From assembly GCF_022129235.1 (NCBI RefSeq), contig NZ_JADQAI010000005.1:123502-187501 (forward strand): a stretch of 64,000 nt of DNA, given 5' to 3'. Shown piece by piece: positions 27,388 through 35,527 of this stretch. How positions within the stretch are numbered: position 1 is the first letter of the stretch; every line of letters begins with the position of its first letter. The notes beneath the pieces were generated by a model. It saw only the letters and a program-made list of their open reading frames with translations. It was not told where the DNA came from and ran no database searches. Source of the DNA: Psychrobacter sp. Ps6. Lineage in GTDB: Bacteria; Pseudomonadota; Gammaproteobacteria; Pseudomonadales; Moraxellaceae. A program made the translations under genes and the position numbers.

Positions 27388-28415
27388 GGCAGCTATTACA
27401 ATGGTGTTATGGTTCATTGCTTTCACTGGCTGGGACTTTGTTGCCCGTGCAGCATGCTAATGCCATATTAACTGCTGATTGCAGCGCAAGTATGAGCCCT
27501 AGCATCATAAATGTCAGCACAGCAATAACCCCTAGTAACGCCGATAGTGCCAATATCAATGCAACCCTAAATTATACTTGCAAAAATACTGATCTTCTTC
27601 TTAGCATGAAAGTATCGGTCTGTCTGTCAGCTGATGGCGGTGACTATAACCCCAGTATAATATCTCCACGTTTTTTGAAAAACACGCTAAATAATTCCCG
27701 ATTGGCCTTTAATATGACATTACCCGGAGATACAGTTTGGGGTACAGCATCAGGCTCAATTTATAAATCTGTCGTACATACCATTGCCCCAAAGAACAGT
27801 ATCTCTGTCGATGTGCCGATCAAAATATCTTTAATACCCAATAATGATAATAAGCTTGCGACATTAGGCGCCTATATCAATAATTTTAATACAAGCGGTA
27901 CCGCCATCACTTATGCGGATAGACTACTTCCAATACTATCTACTCCCGATTGTCTAACAGATGTGATAAAAGAAAAGAAGCCTCTGCTGTTTACTGTTCA
28001 AGCAAAGGTTGTGCCCAGCTGTGTGATTAATGCTACCTCTGACATTAACCTAGGCAGCCATTCGGCAAATCAAACCAATATTGTGGGCAGTAATAACAAT
28101 GCCATTAATACGACCTGCACCAATAATACCTCCTACTATATCGGGCTATCTCCCTCGAATGGCAATATAAACGGTGCAGGTATGATGAGTGGTACTGGTA
28201 GCAACACTGACAAAGTACCGTATCAATTACGCAGTACCGCGGGCTCTGCCGGAACCATCTGGGGCAATACGGCAACGTCGACAACTGTTGGAAATGGACT
28301 TGCTAGTACTGGTACTGGCGTAGCACAATCTCAAACCGTATATGTGACCGTACCAAGTGCTGATGTGACGCCTGATAATTATTCTGATACTGTGACTATT
28401 CGTGTGAATTATTGA
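27384..28415 (+). CDS. Tip adhesin with two spore-coat-U domains (CsuE-like)
   Basis: The 343-residue protein overlaps the usher stop by four bases (ATGA). It has a signal peptide (about 1-27) and two domains: an N-terminal adhesin-like domain (about 28-190) with its own cysteines, and a C-terminal SCPU pilin domain (about 205-343) ending in DNYSDTVTIRVNY. The two-domain layout is that of the distal adhesin of archaic pili. The operon lacks the extra minor subunits (CsuA and CsuB) of Acinetobacter, so this pilus may have a simpler tip. Confidence 0.85.
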   Translation: MRQLLQWCYGSLLSLAGTLLPVQHANAILTADCSASMSPSIINVSTAITPSNADSANINATLNYTCKNTDLLLSMKVSVCLSADGGDYNPSIISPRFLKNTLNNSRLAFNMTLPGDTVWGTASGSIYKSVVHTIAPKNSISVDVPIKISLIPNNDNKLATLGAYINNFNTSGTAITYADRLLPILSTPDCLTDVIKEKKPLLFTVQAKVVPSCVINATSDINLGSHSANQTNIVGSNNNAINTTCTNNTSYYIGLSPSNGNINGAGMMSGTGSNTDKVPYQLRSTAGSAGTIWGNTATSTTVGNGLASTGTGVAQSQTVYVTVPSADVTPDNYSDTVTIRVNY

Positions 28416-28499
28416 GCGACAATTACTTTCTGACGAAACGATATGTTTTGTGATTATCTATAAAACAAGTATCTTTGTGAGCAAGAGCTGGTAAAAAAA

Positions 28500-29474
28500 T
28501 TAATCGTTAGTCTCGCGATATAACGTGGTTTGTGACTCTTGCCTAAAGTCCTCATAGGTAATGGCAGCCTCACTCTCTGGAGCTGGAGAAGGTCCTATAG
28601 GCTCAACTTCAGCTGCGGGCACGTTTTGTTCGTTATTGTCTGCATTAATCGGTTGTGCTGACACTAACGGCTCCTCGACCGTATTGGCATCATTAGATAA
28701 TTGGTTGTCATCACTATTCACTACAGGTTCGGCGCCGACCACTGGCGTGCTGGTCGTAGCTGCCGGCGCTATCCCGTCTAAGTCGCTATCATTGCTAACA
28801 GTAGTGTCAGAAACAGAAGTCGATAAAAATCCCGTAAAAATAAGGGTAAGTACGACAATAGCAATGAGTAGTGAGCCAAAAATCATACCAATAATGAGAG
28901 GCTTTTTACTACTTACCACTTTCTTTTGTGGCGTTATGGCATCCCTATGATCTGGCTCCAATGGCATGGCTTTAGTATTTAAAGGGTCATCAATCGTTGT
29001 GTTAGATAAAGGCGTCGCTTGATCGAGATCGACAGAAGATGGCTTTTTTTCCTCATTATTCTTATTTAATTCATTAACTAAGTCACTATTTAAGTTATGG
29101 TCAACACCAGCATAATTATCCATTCGCGTATCTGACACCTTGTTTTGTGTCGATGCCTTTTGACCTGAAAAGTCAAAAGTAGCGTTTGTTGTGACGATGT
29201 CGGCTAACTCTAATCTTGGCTCTTTATCGTTTTCTTCATCTTCGAATAGTTGCAGCTCTTCTACGCTTAGAGGCTCAAAAGCAGGTAACTTACTTGCCGT
29301 TTTTAATGAGGTTGAATCATCATTATCATTTTGGGTGTCATTTTCAGCACTTTGAACTCGACTGATAAAACGTTCGTAAATATTATTTTTGGCACGCTTA
29401 CGCGATTTTTTATGAACGAGTTGAGACAACTCTTCGTCAAAATCAGTACCGATGTCTTTTTTTTCGTCGTTCAT
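28500..29474 (-). CDS. Single-pass membrane protein of unknown function
   Basis: The 324-residue protein has a long, acidic, probably disordered N-terminal region beginning with a lysine/arginine-rich patch (HKKSRKRAKNNIYERF), one strong membrane segment at about 195-218 (IIGMIFGSLLIAIVVLTLIF) and a Ser/Asp/Pro-rich C-terminal tail of about 105 residues. The basic-acidic-transmembrane-disordered order suggests a type II topology with the tail in the periplasm. No domain is recognised. It is convergent with the pilus operon and its ribosome binding site is weak. Confidence 0.68.
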   Translation of the reverse strand: MNDEKKDIGTDFDEELSQLVHKKSRKRAKNNIYERFISRVQSAENDTQNDNDDSTSLKTASKLPAFEPLSVEELQLFEDEENDKEPRLELADIVTTNATFDFSGQKASTQNKVSDTRMDNYAGVDHNLNSDLVNELNKNNEEKKPSSVDLDQATPLSNTTIDDPLNTKAMPLEPDHRDAITPQKKVVSSKKPLIIGMIFGSLLIAIVVLTLIFTGFLSTSVSDTTVSNDSDLDGIAPAATTSTPVVGAEPVVNSDDNQLSNDANTVEEPLVSAQPINADNNEQNVPAAEVEPIGPSPAPESEAAITYEDFRQESQTTLYRETND

Positions 29475-29715
29475 AAAATAACACCAAGCCAGTTTATGCT
29501 ACTGGCAGTAAATGACTGATAAAATGAAGTTGTGAATTTTATTGCTAAACTGTAACAGCGTCGCTAGTCCCCAATATAGTTGCTCGCACCCCTATCTTCA
29601 AGCACAATTTATTTGAGGCCGCTAACATTCGTAAGACCCATCTTAAATAATGCGATGAATTCTTATCAAAAGTAGCTCGTATAGAGACAACATATACCAT
29701 AACAGGCTTAATAAC

Positions 29716-30729
29716 ATGGATTTAAAACAGCTCAATGCATTTATTGCTGTCGCGAATTTACGCAGCTTTAGTGCAGCCGCAGCAAAGACAGGACTGTCAC
29801 AGCCAAGTTTGAGCCGCCTGCTTAAACAGCTCGAGACCGATATGGATGTGGTACTTATCGATCGTTACCACAGGCCATTACATCTGACTGAAGCGGGCAA
29901 ATTTTTTTACGATAAGATAAGCACCATACTGACAGAAATTGAGACCGTCACGAGTATGACCCAGCGCTTATCAGCGCCAAGTAGTGCGCTAAACATCGGT
30001 TTTGTGCCGTCAGTATTATATGGTCTACTCCCTGAAATCATCGCCATGCTCAAGCAGTCCAATCCTGATATAGAGGTCAACCTCAAAGATATCAGTTCTT
30101 ATCAGCAAATGGAGGCACTCAAATCTGGTGAGATTGATATCGGTTTTGGGCGTTTTGCCCATCAAGATCCCTGGATTCAACAAATATTACTGCGGCATGA
30201 GCGCTACGTGGTGGCCTTACCAAAGTCGCATCCTCTCGCCAATGTAAAAGAGCAGCGATTAATAGATTTGGCAAACAATCGCTTGATTTTGTACCATCAA
30301 ACGCATTTACCGATTGCCACCACACTACCGACATCAGAGTCAGTTAGCACAAAGCAGGAAGCTAATACAAAAACCAGACGTGTCACCAATGAAAAATCTG
30401 CACTTAGTGAGCCGATTACAGAGCCGTTGCTACATTTGTTTGCACAATACGGTATCTCACCATTTATGACCACTACGGTGAGTGACTTGCAAGTAGCCCT
30501 AGGCTTAGTCGCTGCGGGCGAAGGTATCACGCTTGTACCTGCCAGCTTAACCACGGTACGTACGGAACAAATCAGTTACCAGCGTTTGGTACACGAAAAC
30601 GTCACCTCTCCTATTTACCTGCATACTCTCAAAGATTTTGTGCATCCAAGTATCTCTGAGTTATTGAATGCGATCTATCAGGTCTATGAAGAACGAGGCA
30701 TCACCTACCGGCGACAAAAATTTGTATAA
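29716..30729 (+). CDS. LysR-family transcriptional regulator
   Basis: The 337-residue protein has the LysR N-terminal winged helix-turn-helix (residues 1-60; FSAAAAKTGLSQPSLSRLLKQLE) and a C-terminal co-inducer domain (about 90-325). It contains an unusual hydrophilic insertion (about 200-232, starting TSESVSTKQEANTK) inside the co-inducer domain, explaining its slightly long size. It lies about 300 bp upstream of the NRAMP-like transporter on the same strand and divergent from the membrane protein; which gene it controls is not evident. Like other LysR proteins it probably regulates a neighbour and itself. Confidence 0.88.
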   Translation: MDLKQLNAFIAVANLRSFSAAAAKTGLSQPSLSRLLKQLETDMDVVLIDRYHRPLHLTEAGKFFYDKISTILTEIETVTSMTQRLSAPSSALNIGFVPSVLYGLLPEIIAMLKQSNPDIEVNLKDISSYQQMEALKSGEIDIGFGRFAHQDPWIQQILLRHERYVVALPKSHPLANVKEQRLIDLANNRLILYHQTHLPIATTLPTSESVSTKQEANTKTRRVTNEKSALSEPITEPLLHLFAQYGISPFMTTTVSDLQVALGLVAAGEGITLVPASLTTVRTEQISYQRLVHENVTSPIYLHTLKDFVHPSISELLNAIYQVYEERGITYRRQKFV

Positions 30730-31035
30730 CGTTCTTAAATGACCAGATATTGTGTGGATATTGTGTTATAAAGAAACGCCAAAAATAATATGCTCTAATA
30801 CTTGATATTATCAGATTAGTATGCTAACCAAAAAGAATGGCAATGCAAACAAATAGTAATAACTATCACTATTAATAACTAGAATAATCGTTCTCCTGAA
30901 TCGTATTGGTGTGCTAAAGTCGATACAAGATTAATCGTTTTATAAAAAAGCATGTATAAAGCGATTGTCTAATGATCACTGGCAAACTGACACAGGTAAG
31001 TGATGATTTGCCGTTTTAACCATTTCGAGGTATTC
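30730..31035. other. Spacer between LysR and the transporter
   Basis: AT-rich, about 300 bases, with no coding frame. It should contain the transporter promoter. No strong terminator or operator repeat was identified by eye. Confidence 0.4.
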
Positions 31036-32322
31036 ATGTCCACACAACCACTCAACAACCCAAGTACCACTGACGATATCGTTACTGAACAGCAAGAAGG
31101 CTTTAGTTGGCGTATCTTTGGCCCAGGTATTTTGATGGCGACCGCTGCAATCGGTGGTTCGCATCTGATTTCATCGACGCAGGCTGGTGCTATATATGGC
31201 TGGCAGTTGGCGATTATGATTGTTTTAGCCAACGTTTTTAAATATCCGTTTTTTCGCTTTGCAACCGATTACGTCTATGACACAGGCGAGAGTTTGATTG
31301 CAGGCTACGCCAAACGCTCAAAGGTGTATCTTTGGGTATATTTTATCCTCTCCATCTTATCAGCGGTCATCAGTACGGGTGCGGTCTCGCTGATTGCAGC
31401 GGTGATTTTGGGCTTTATGCTACCCGCCTCTCTTGAGTTATCGACGATGGTGCTGTCTGTGATCATCGTGGCCGTCTCTTGGTTCTTTTTGATCGCTGGT
31501 CATTATAAATTGCTCGATGGTGTGACTAAATGGATTATGATTGCCTTGACGGCAGCTACCGTTGCCGCGGTCGTGATTGCCGCTGGCAAGCCCACGGTTA
31601 TGGCAGCAGATTTTATTGCTGTGTCTCCTTGGAACCTAGCGACACTCGGTTTCATCGTCGCACTCATGGGCTGGATGCCAGCACCGCTTGAGTTTGCCGC
31701 GATTACTTCTATGTGGACCTCTGCCAAAGTAAAAGCCGATCACACCACGCACAAGCAAGGATTGCTCGACTTCAACGTCGGTTATGCCGTTTCAGCGATT
31801 CTAGCCTTGTTTTTCTTATCGCTTGGTGTGTTTGTCCAGTATGGTTCAGGGCAAGAGATTGAGCTGGTCGGCGGTGCTTATATCAACCAGTTAATCAATA
31901 TGTATACAGCAACCATCGGTGAATGGTCACGATTGCTGGTGGCCTTCGTCGCCTTCATGTGTATGTTTGGCACGACAATCACGTGTGCTGATGGCTACGG
32001 CCGTGCCAATGCTGAGTGCTGGCGTCTGCTTAAAGGCGAAAGCGAAATCAATAAAAAGCAAATCGCTTTTTGGACGACATACGCTATCGGTGGCGGGTTT
32101 GTGATTATTACGTTCTTCACAGGACAATTGGGCGCGATGCTTAAGTTTGCCATGATATCTGCGTTTGTCTCTGCGCCTATCTTTGGTTGGCTCAACTACT
32201 CATTGGTTAAGAAACATAAAAAACTGTCCGCCGGTATGAACGCCCTGTCTATCGCAGGCTTGGTATTCTTGGCAGGATTTGCCTTATTGTTCCTAGCCAA
32301 TTTGGCAGGTTTATTTGCTTAA
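31036..32322 (+). CDS. NRAMP-related membrane transporter with altered metal motif
   Basis: The 428-residue inner-membrane protein has about eleven hydrophobic segments and the NRAMP fold signature at the first helix (FGPGILMATAAIGGSHLIS). In canonical NRAMP Mn/Fe transporters that helix carries DPGN; here the aligned residues read GGSH. The sixth helix reads GWMPAPLE where canonical proteins have MPH, so the Met-Pro is kept but the His is lost. These changes remove the Asp and Asn that bind transition metals, so manganese transport should not be assumed. Magnesium, another cation or an organic substrate are possibilities. Start at ATG 31036 follows GAGGTATTC. Confidence 0.82.
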   Translation: MSTQPLNNPSTTDDIVTEQQEGFSWRIFGPGILMATAAIGGSHLISSTQAGAIYGWQLAIMIVLANVFKYPFFRFATDYVYDTGESLIAGYAKRSKVYLWVYFILSILSAVISTGAVSLIAAVILGFMLPASLELSTMVLSVIIVAVSWFFLIAGHYKLLDGVTKWIMIALTAATVAAVVIAAGKPTVMAADFIAVSPWNLATLGFIVALMGWMPAPLEFAAITSMWTSAKVKADHTTHKQGLLDFNVGYAVSAILALFFLSLGVFVQYGSGQEIELVGGAYINQLINMYTATIGEWSRLLVAFVAFMCMFGTTITCADGYGRANAECWRLLKGESEINKKQIAFWTTYAIGGGFVIITFFTGQLGAMLKFAMISAFVSAPIFGWLNYSLVKKHKKLSAGMNALSIAGLVFLAGFALLFLANLAGLFA

Positions 32323-32353
32323 ACTTAGTCTTTTTTAAGCTCATGATAAATGA

Positions 32354-32384
32354 AGCCCTAATAGCTCAGCTGTTAGGGCTTTTT
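32354..32384 (+). terminator. Intrinsic terminator of the NRAMP-like gene
   Basis: AGCCCTAA (32354-32361) pairs with TTAGGGCT (32373-32380) and is followed by T. Confidence 0.88.
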
Positions 32385-32680
32385 GGTGGGAAAAGGGCAA
32401 TTTACAGAGCAATACACCCATTGTAATTGTAACAAAATGTAAAAATACGCCCTGTTAAAATTTGGCGATTTGAGTAATATGAATACTTATTCTAACCAAA
32501 CGTTAAAAAGTAGATAATGCTATTTGTTTTATAAATATTATTAAATTAACTACAATAAATTATTATAAATAGTAAACAGATATCTATAAGCAAACCTTTG
32601 CAGACGTGGATAATTGGGTATAATCAGTGACAACAACAAGATTATTTTCTATCCATACAAGCCCATGAAAGGATACTCAC
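32385..32680 (+). promoter_or_regulatory. Control region of the prp cluster
   Basis: An AT-rich spacer of about 300 bases that should carry the prpB promoter. Several TATAAT-like hexamers are present, so I do not choose one. The prpB ribosome binding site AAAGGAT lies just before ATG 32681. No regulator gene of the usual PrpR or GntR type is adjacent. Confidence 0.4.
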
Positions 32681-33574
32681 ATGACCTCACTCTCAGCAGG
32701 TGCACGCTTTCGCAGTGCGCTTAAACAAAAAAACGATAACAACCAGCCACTACAAATTGCAGGCGCGATTAATGCCTATACCGCGATGATGGCGACCCAA
32801 GTCGGTCACCAAGCGCTGTATCTCTCTGGCGGCGGTGTGGCAAACGCATCATTTGGTTTGCCTGATCTTGGCATGACCAGCCTTGATAATGTGCTAGAGG
32901 ACGCGCGCCGTATCACTGATGCCGTTGATACGCCATTATTGGTTGATATCGATACCGGCTTTGGCGGCGCGTTTAACATTGCACAAACCATCAGAAAAAT
33001 GGAAAAAGCAGGCGTGGCAGCGGTACACATCGAAGACCAAGTCGCGCAAAAGCGCTGTGGTCACCGTCCAAATAAAGAAATCGTTAGTATCTCTGAGATG
33101 GTTGATCGCCTAAAGGCGGCACTGGATGCCAAAACGGATCCTGATTTTGTGGTGATGGCTCGTACTGATGCGCTGTCTGTTGAAGGCTTAGACGCTGCTG
33201 TTGAACGTGCCGTTGCTTTTCAAGAAGCTGGCGCCGACATGATCTTTGCAGAAGCGCTGACTGATATCGAGATGTATCGTAAATTTACCGATGTACTCGA
33301 CATTCCTGTCCTCGCCAACATGACCGAGTTTGGTCAGACCGATCTATATACCACTGATCAGTTGTATGGTGTGGGTGTGGATATGGTGCTATATCCACTA
33401 TCCGCTTTCCGTGCCATGAATAAGGCCGCATTGAACGTTTACCAGCACTTGCTCGATGACGGTACGCAAGAAAAAGTCGTCGATACCATGCAGACGCGCA
33501 TGGAGCTTTATGATTTCTTAAACTATCACGAGTTTGAGCAAACCTTAGATAAGCTGTTCGCAGACAATAAATAA
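32681..33574 (+). CDS. prpB: 2-methylisocitrate lyase
   Basis: The 297-residue enzyme splits 2-methylisocitrate into pyruvate and succinate, the last step of the methylcitrate cycle. It belongs to the isocitrate lyase/PEP mutase superfamily: the catalytic loop KRCGH is at residues 124-128 (Cys126), metal-binding Asp residues are in [11 protein letters not shown], and ARTDAL is present. Length equals E. coli PrpB (296). It is the first gene of the cluster and is followed 61 bases later by prpC. Confidence 0.96.
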   Translation: MTSLSAGARFRSALKQKNDNNQPLQIAGAINAYTAMMATQVGHQALYLSGGGVANASFGLPDLGMTSLDNVLEDARRITDAVDTPLLVDIDTGFGGAFNIAQTIRKMEKAGVAAVHIEDQVAQKRCGHRPNKEIVSISEMVDRLKAALDAKTDPDFVVMARTDALSVEGLDAAVERAVAFQEAGADMIFAEALTDIEMYRKFTDVLDIPVLANMTEFGQTDLYTTDQLYGVGVDMVLYPLSAFRAMNKAALNVYQHLLDDGTQEKVVDTMQTRMELYDFLNYHEFEQTLDKLFADNK

Positions 33575-33635
33575 CCATAATAAGCAGTATTTTCACTTAA
33601 CAATATAAAAAGCTACCCACAAAAGGAATGTAGAC

Positions 33636-34763
33636 ATGGCAGCACAGAAAGAACTTTCAGGCGCAGGACTTCGCGGACAAGTTGCTGGTAAGACGGCATT
33701 ATCGACCGTTGGCAAATCGGGCTCTGGTCTGACCTATCGCGGCTATGACGTATCAGAGCTGGCAGATAAGTGTATTTTTGAAGAAGTGGCGTATTTGCTG
33801 CTATATGGCAACTTACCTACGCAAAGCGAACTTGATGCCTATCAAGCTAAGCTCAAAAGCCTTCGCGGCCTACCACAAGCATTAAAAGACGTGCTTGAGC
33901 GTATCCCGGCCGACGCACATCCAATGGATGTGCTACGTACTGGCTGCTCTATGCTAGGCAACCTTGAGAGCGAAACGGATTTCGCTCAGCAAAACGATAA
34001 AACTGATCGTATGCTGGCAGCTTTCCCATCGATCATTAACTATTGGTATCGCTTTAGCCATGACAATGTGCGTATCGAGACTGATACGGATGATGCCACC
34101 ATTGGCGGTCATTTCTTGCACTTGCTCAAAGGCGAAAAGCCAAACGAGCTACACGAAAAGGTTATGAACGTCTCGCTTATTCTCTATGCAGAGCATGAGT
34201 TTAACGCCTCAACCTTTACTGCGCGTGTGTGTGCATCTACCTTATCTGACATCCACTCTTGTATCACTGGTGCAATCGGTTCACTACGCGGTCCATTGCA
34301 TGGCGGAGCGAATGAAGCGGCGATGGATATGATTGAAGGCTTTAGCTCACCTGATGAAGCTGAAGAAGAGATGATGGGTATGCTGGCTCGTAAAGACAAA
34401 ATCATGGGCTTTGGTCATGCGATCTATAGCGAGTCAGATCCACGTAACGTGGTGATTAAAGGCTGGGCTGAGAAGCTAGCTGCGGACGTTGGTGATGAAG
34501 TGCTATACCCAGTATCAGTACGCTGTGAAGAAGTCATGTGGCGTGAGAAAAAACTGTTCTGTAATGCTGACTTTTTCCATGCTTCTGCCTATCACTTCAT
34601 GGGTATCCCAACCAAACTGTTCACGCCAATATTTGTCTGCTCACGTCTGACTGGTTGGGCAGCTCATGTGTTTGAGCAACGTGCCAATAACCGTATCATT
34701 CGCCCAAGTGCCGAATATACGGGTGAAGAGCTGCGCCCTGTACCAGATATGAGTGCGCGTTGA
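33636..34763 (+). CDS. prpC: 2-methylcitrate synthase
   Basis: The 375-residue enzyme condenses propionyl-CoA with oxaloacetate. Citrate synthase hallmarks are GPLHGGANEAAMDMI and MGFGHAIYSESDPR, carrying active-site His residues, with the catalytic Asp region near the C-terminus (FFHASAYHFMGIP). The short, type II-like length and its place directly after prpB point to PrpC rather than GltA. It has AAAGGAATG as ribosome binding site. Confidence 0.95.
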   Translation: MAAQKELSGAGLRGQVAGKTALSTVGKSGSGLTYRGYDVSELADKCIFEEVAYLLLYGNLPTQSELDAYQAKLKSLRGLPQALKDVLERIPADAHPMDVLRTGCSMLGNLESETDFAQQNDKTDRMLAAFPSIINYWYRFSHDNVRIETDTDDATIGGHFLHLLKGEKPNELHEKVMNVSLILYAEHEFNASTFTARVCASTLSDIHSCITGAIGSLRGPLHGGANEAAMDMIEGFSSPDEAEEEMMGMLARKDKIMGFGHAIYSESDPRNVVIKGWAEKLAADVGDEVLYPVSVRCEEVMWREKKLFCNADFFHASAYHFMGIPTKLFTPIFVCSRLTGWAAHVFEQRANNRIIRPSAEYTGEELRPVPDMSAR

Positions 34764-34839
34764 TTTCATTTATATAAAAGTGCGTAGAGTGTCATTGTTT
34801 TGGCGCTCTACAGTCGCTTTTTAAACAAGTTAAAACACA

Positions 34840-35229
34840 ATGATATTTGATAACACTTTTGATATTAAATCAGCATTAAAAAATGCACCCTTTTTACATA
34901 CTTGGTGGTCTTTCACTAAAGAAAGTACAGATTCCAAGAAAGTTTTTACAGACGAGCTTGAAAGAGAGCTTTATATAGGTCACCCACTGTATGGATTGGA
35001 AGTCGAAGTTCTTGCAAACGGTCAAGGGGACGATTATTTATTTAAAATAAAACAGTCAAGCCAAGTCTGTATTGTGCATCTAACTCGCAAACATGCTACT
35101 GAAATTCCCCCTTATCCAATAACACAAATATATGAAAGCTTAGATGATTGGTATGAAACAGACTATATCCCCGATTTTTTTGACATATTAGGTGTGCCAA
35201 GTGATTTAAGTTTTTTGAACAAAATGTGA
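34840..35229 (+). CDS. Small unknown protein inserted between prpC and acnD
   Basis: The 129-residue acidic protein has no recognised domain. It is soluble, aromatic-rich and strand-rich in its middle (HPLYGLEVEVLANGQGDDYL), with a Trp/Tyr motif DDWYETDYIPDF near the end. Small, acidic, AT-rich genes like this resemble immunity proteins of polymorphic-toxin systems, but no toxin is nearby and the resemblance is general. It is not a known part of the methylcitrate pathway. The next gene overlaps its stop by four bases, so the pair is co-translated. Confidence 0.6.
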   Translation: MIFDNTFDIKSALKNAPFLHTWWSFTKESTDSKKVFTDELERELYIGHPLYGLEVEVLANGQGDDYLFKIKQSSQVCIVHLTRKHATEIPPYPITQIYESLDDWYETDYIPDFFDILGVPSDLSFLNKM

Positions 35230-35453
35230 TTGGTTATGCCATTGGCTTGATTGGGAATAAGGACTTTGAAAACTATCTATATACGCTAGAGCGCACCGCC
35301 TGCCAATTAACAGAAGATGAATATCTGACTTTCATTGCTTTAGATTTCAATAATAAATTCGAAGTGCTAATCGCATTTAATCAATGGTTTAGAAAAAAAT
35401 TTAACGATGCCAGATATGATCTATTAGAAATGAACAAAAGGTTCAACAAGTAA
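35226..35453 (+). CDS. Small unknown protein overlapping the preceding gene
   Basis: The 75-residue protein starts at GTG 35226 within the stop of the preceding gene (GTGA overlap). It is helical, mixed in charge and ends in a basic stretch (MNKRFNK). No domain is recognised. The tight coupling suggests the two products act together, or that they are one ancestral gene split by a frameshift. Confidence 0.5.
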   Translation: MIGYAIGLIGNKDFENYLYTLERTACQLTEDEYLTFIALDFNNKFEVLIAFNQWFRKKFNDARYDLLEMNKRFNK

Positions 35454-35527
35454 CTATAAACTGAATATCTATCTTATTTTTAATAACAACATTTGTATTC
35501 CAACCAGCCAACCGCCAAAGGTGACTT

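Noticed and set aside
28561-28950. 129-residue plus-strand frame opposite the single-pass membrane protein
   Set aside because: It mirrors the low-complexity Ser/Ala/Pro tail on the other strand and lacks a start signal. The minus-strand reading gives a sensible membrane protein.
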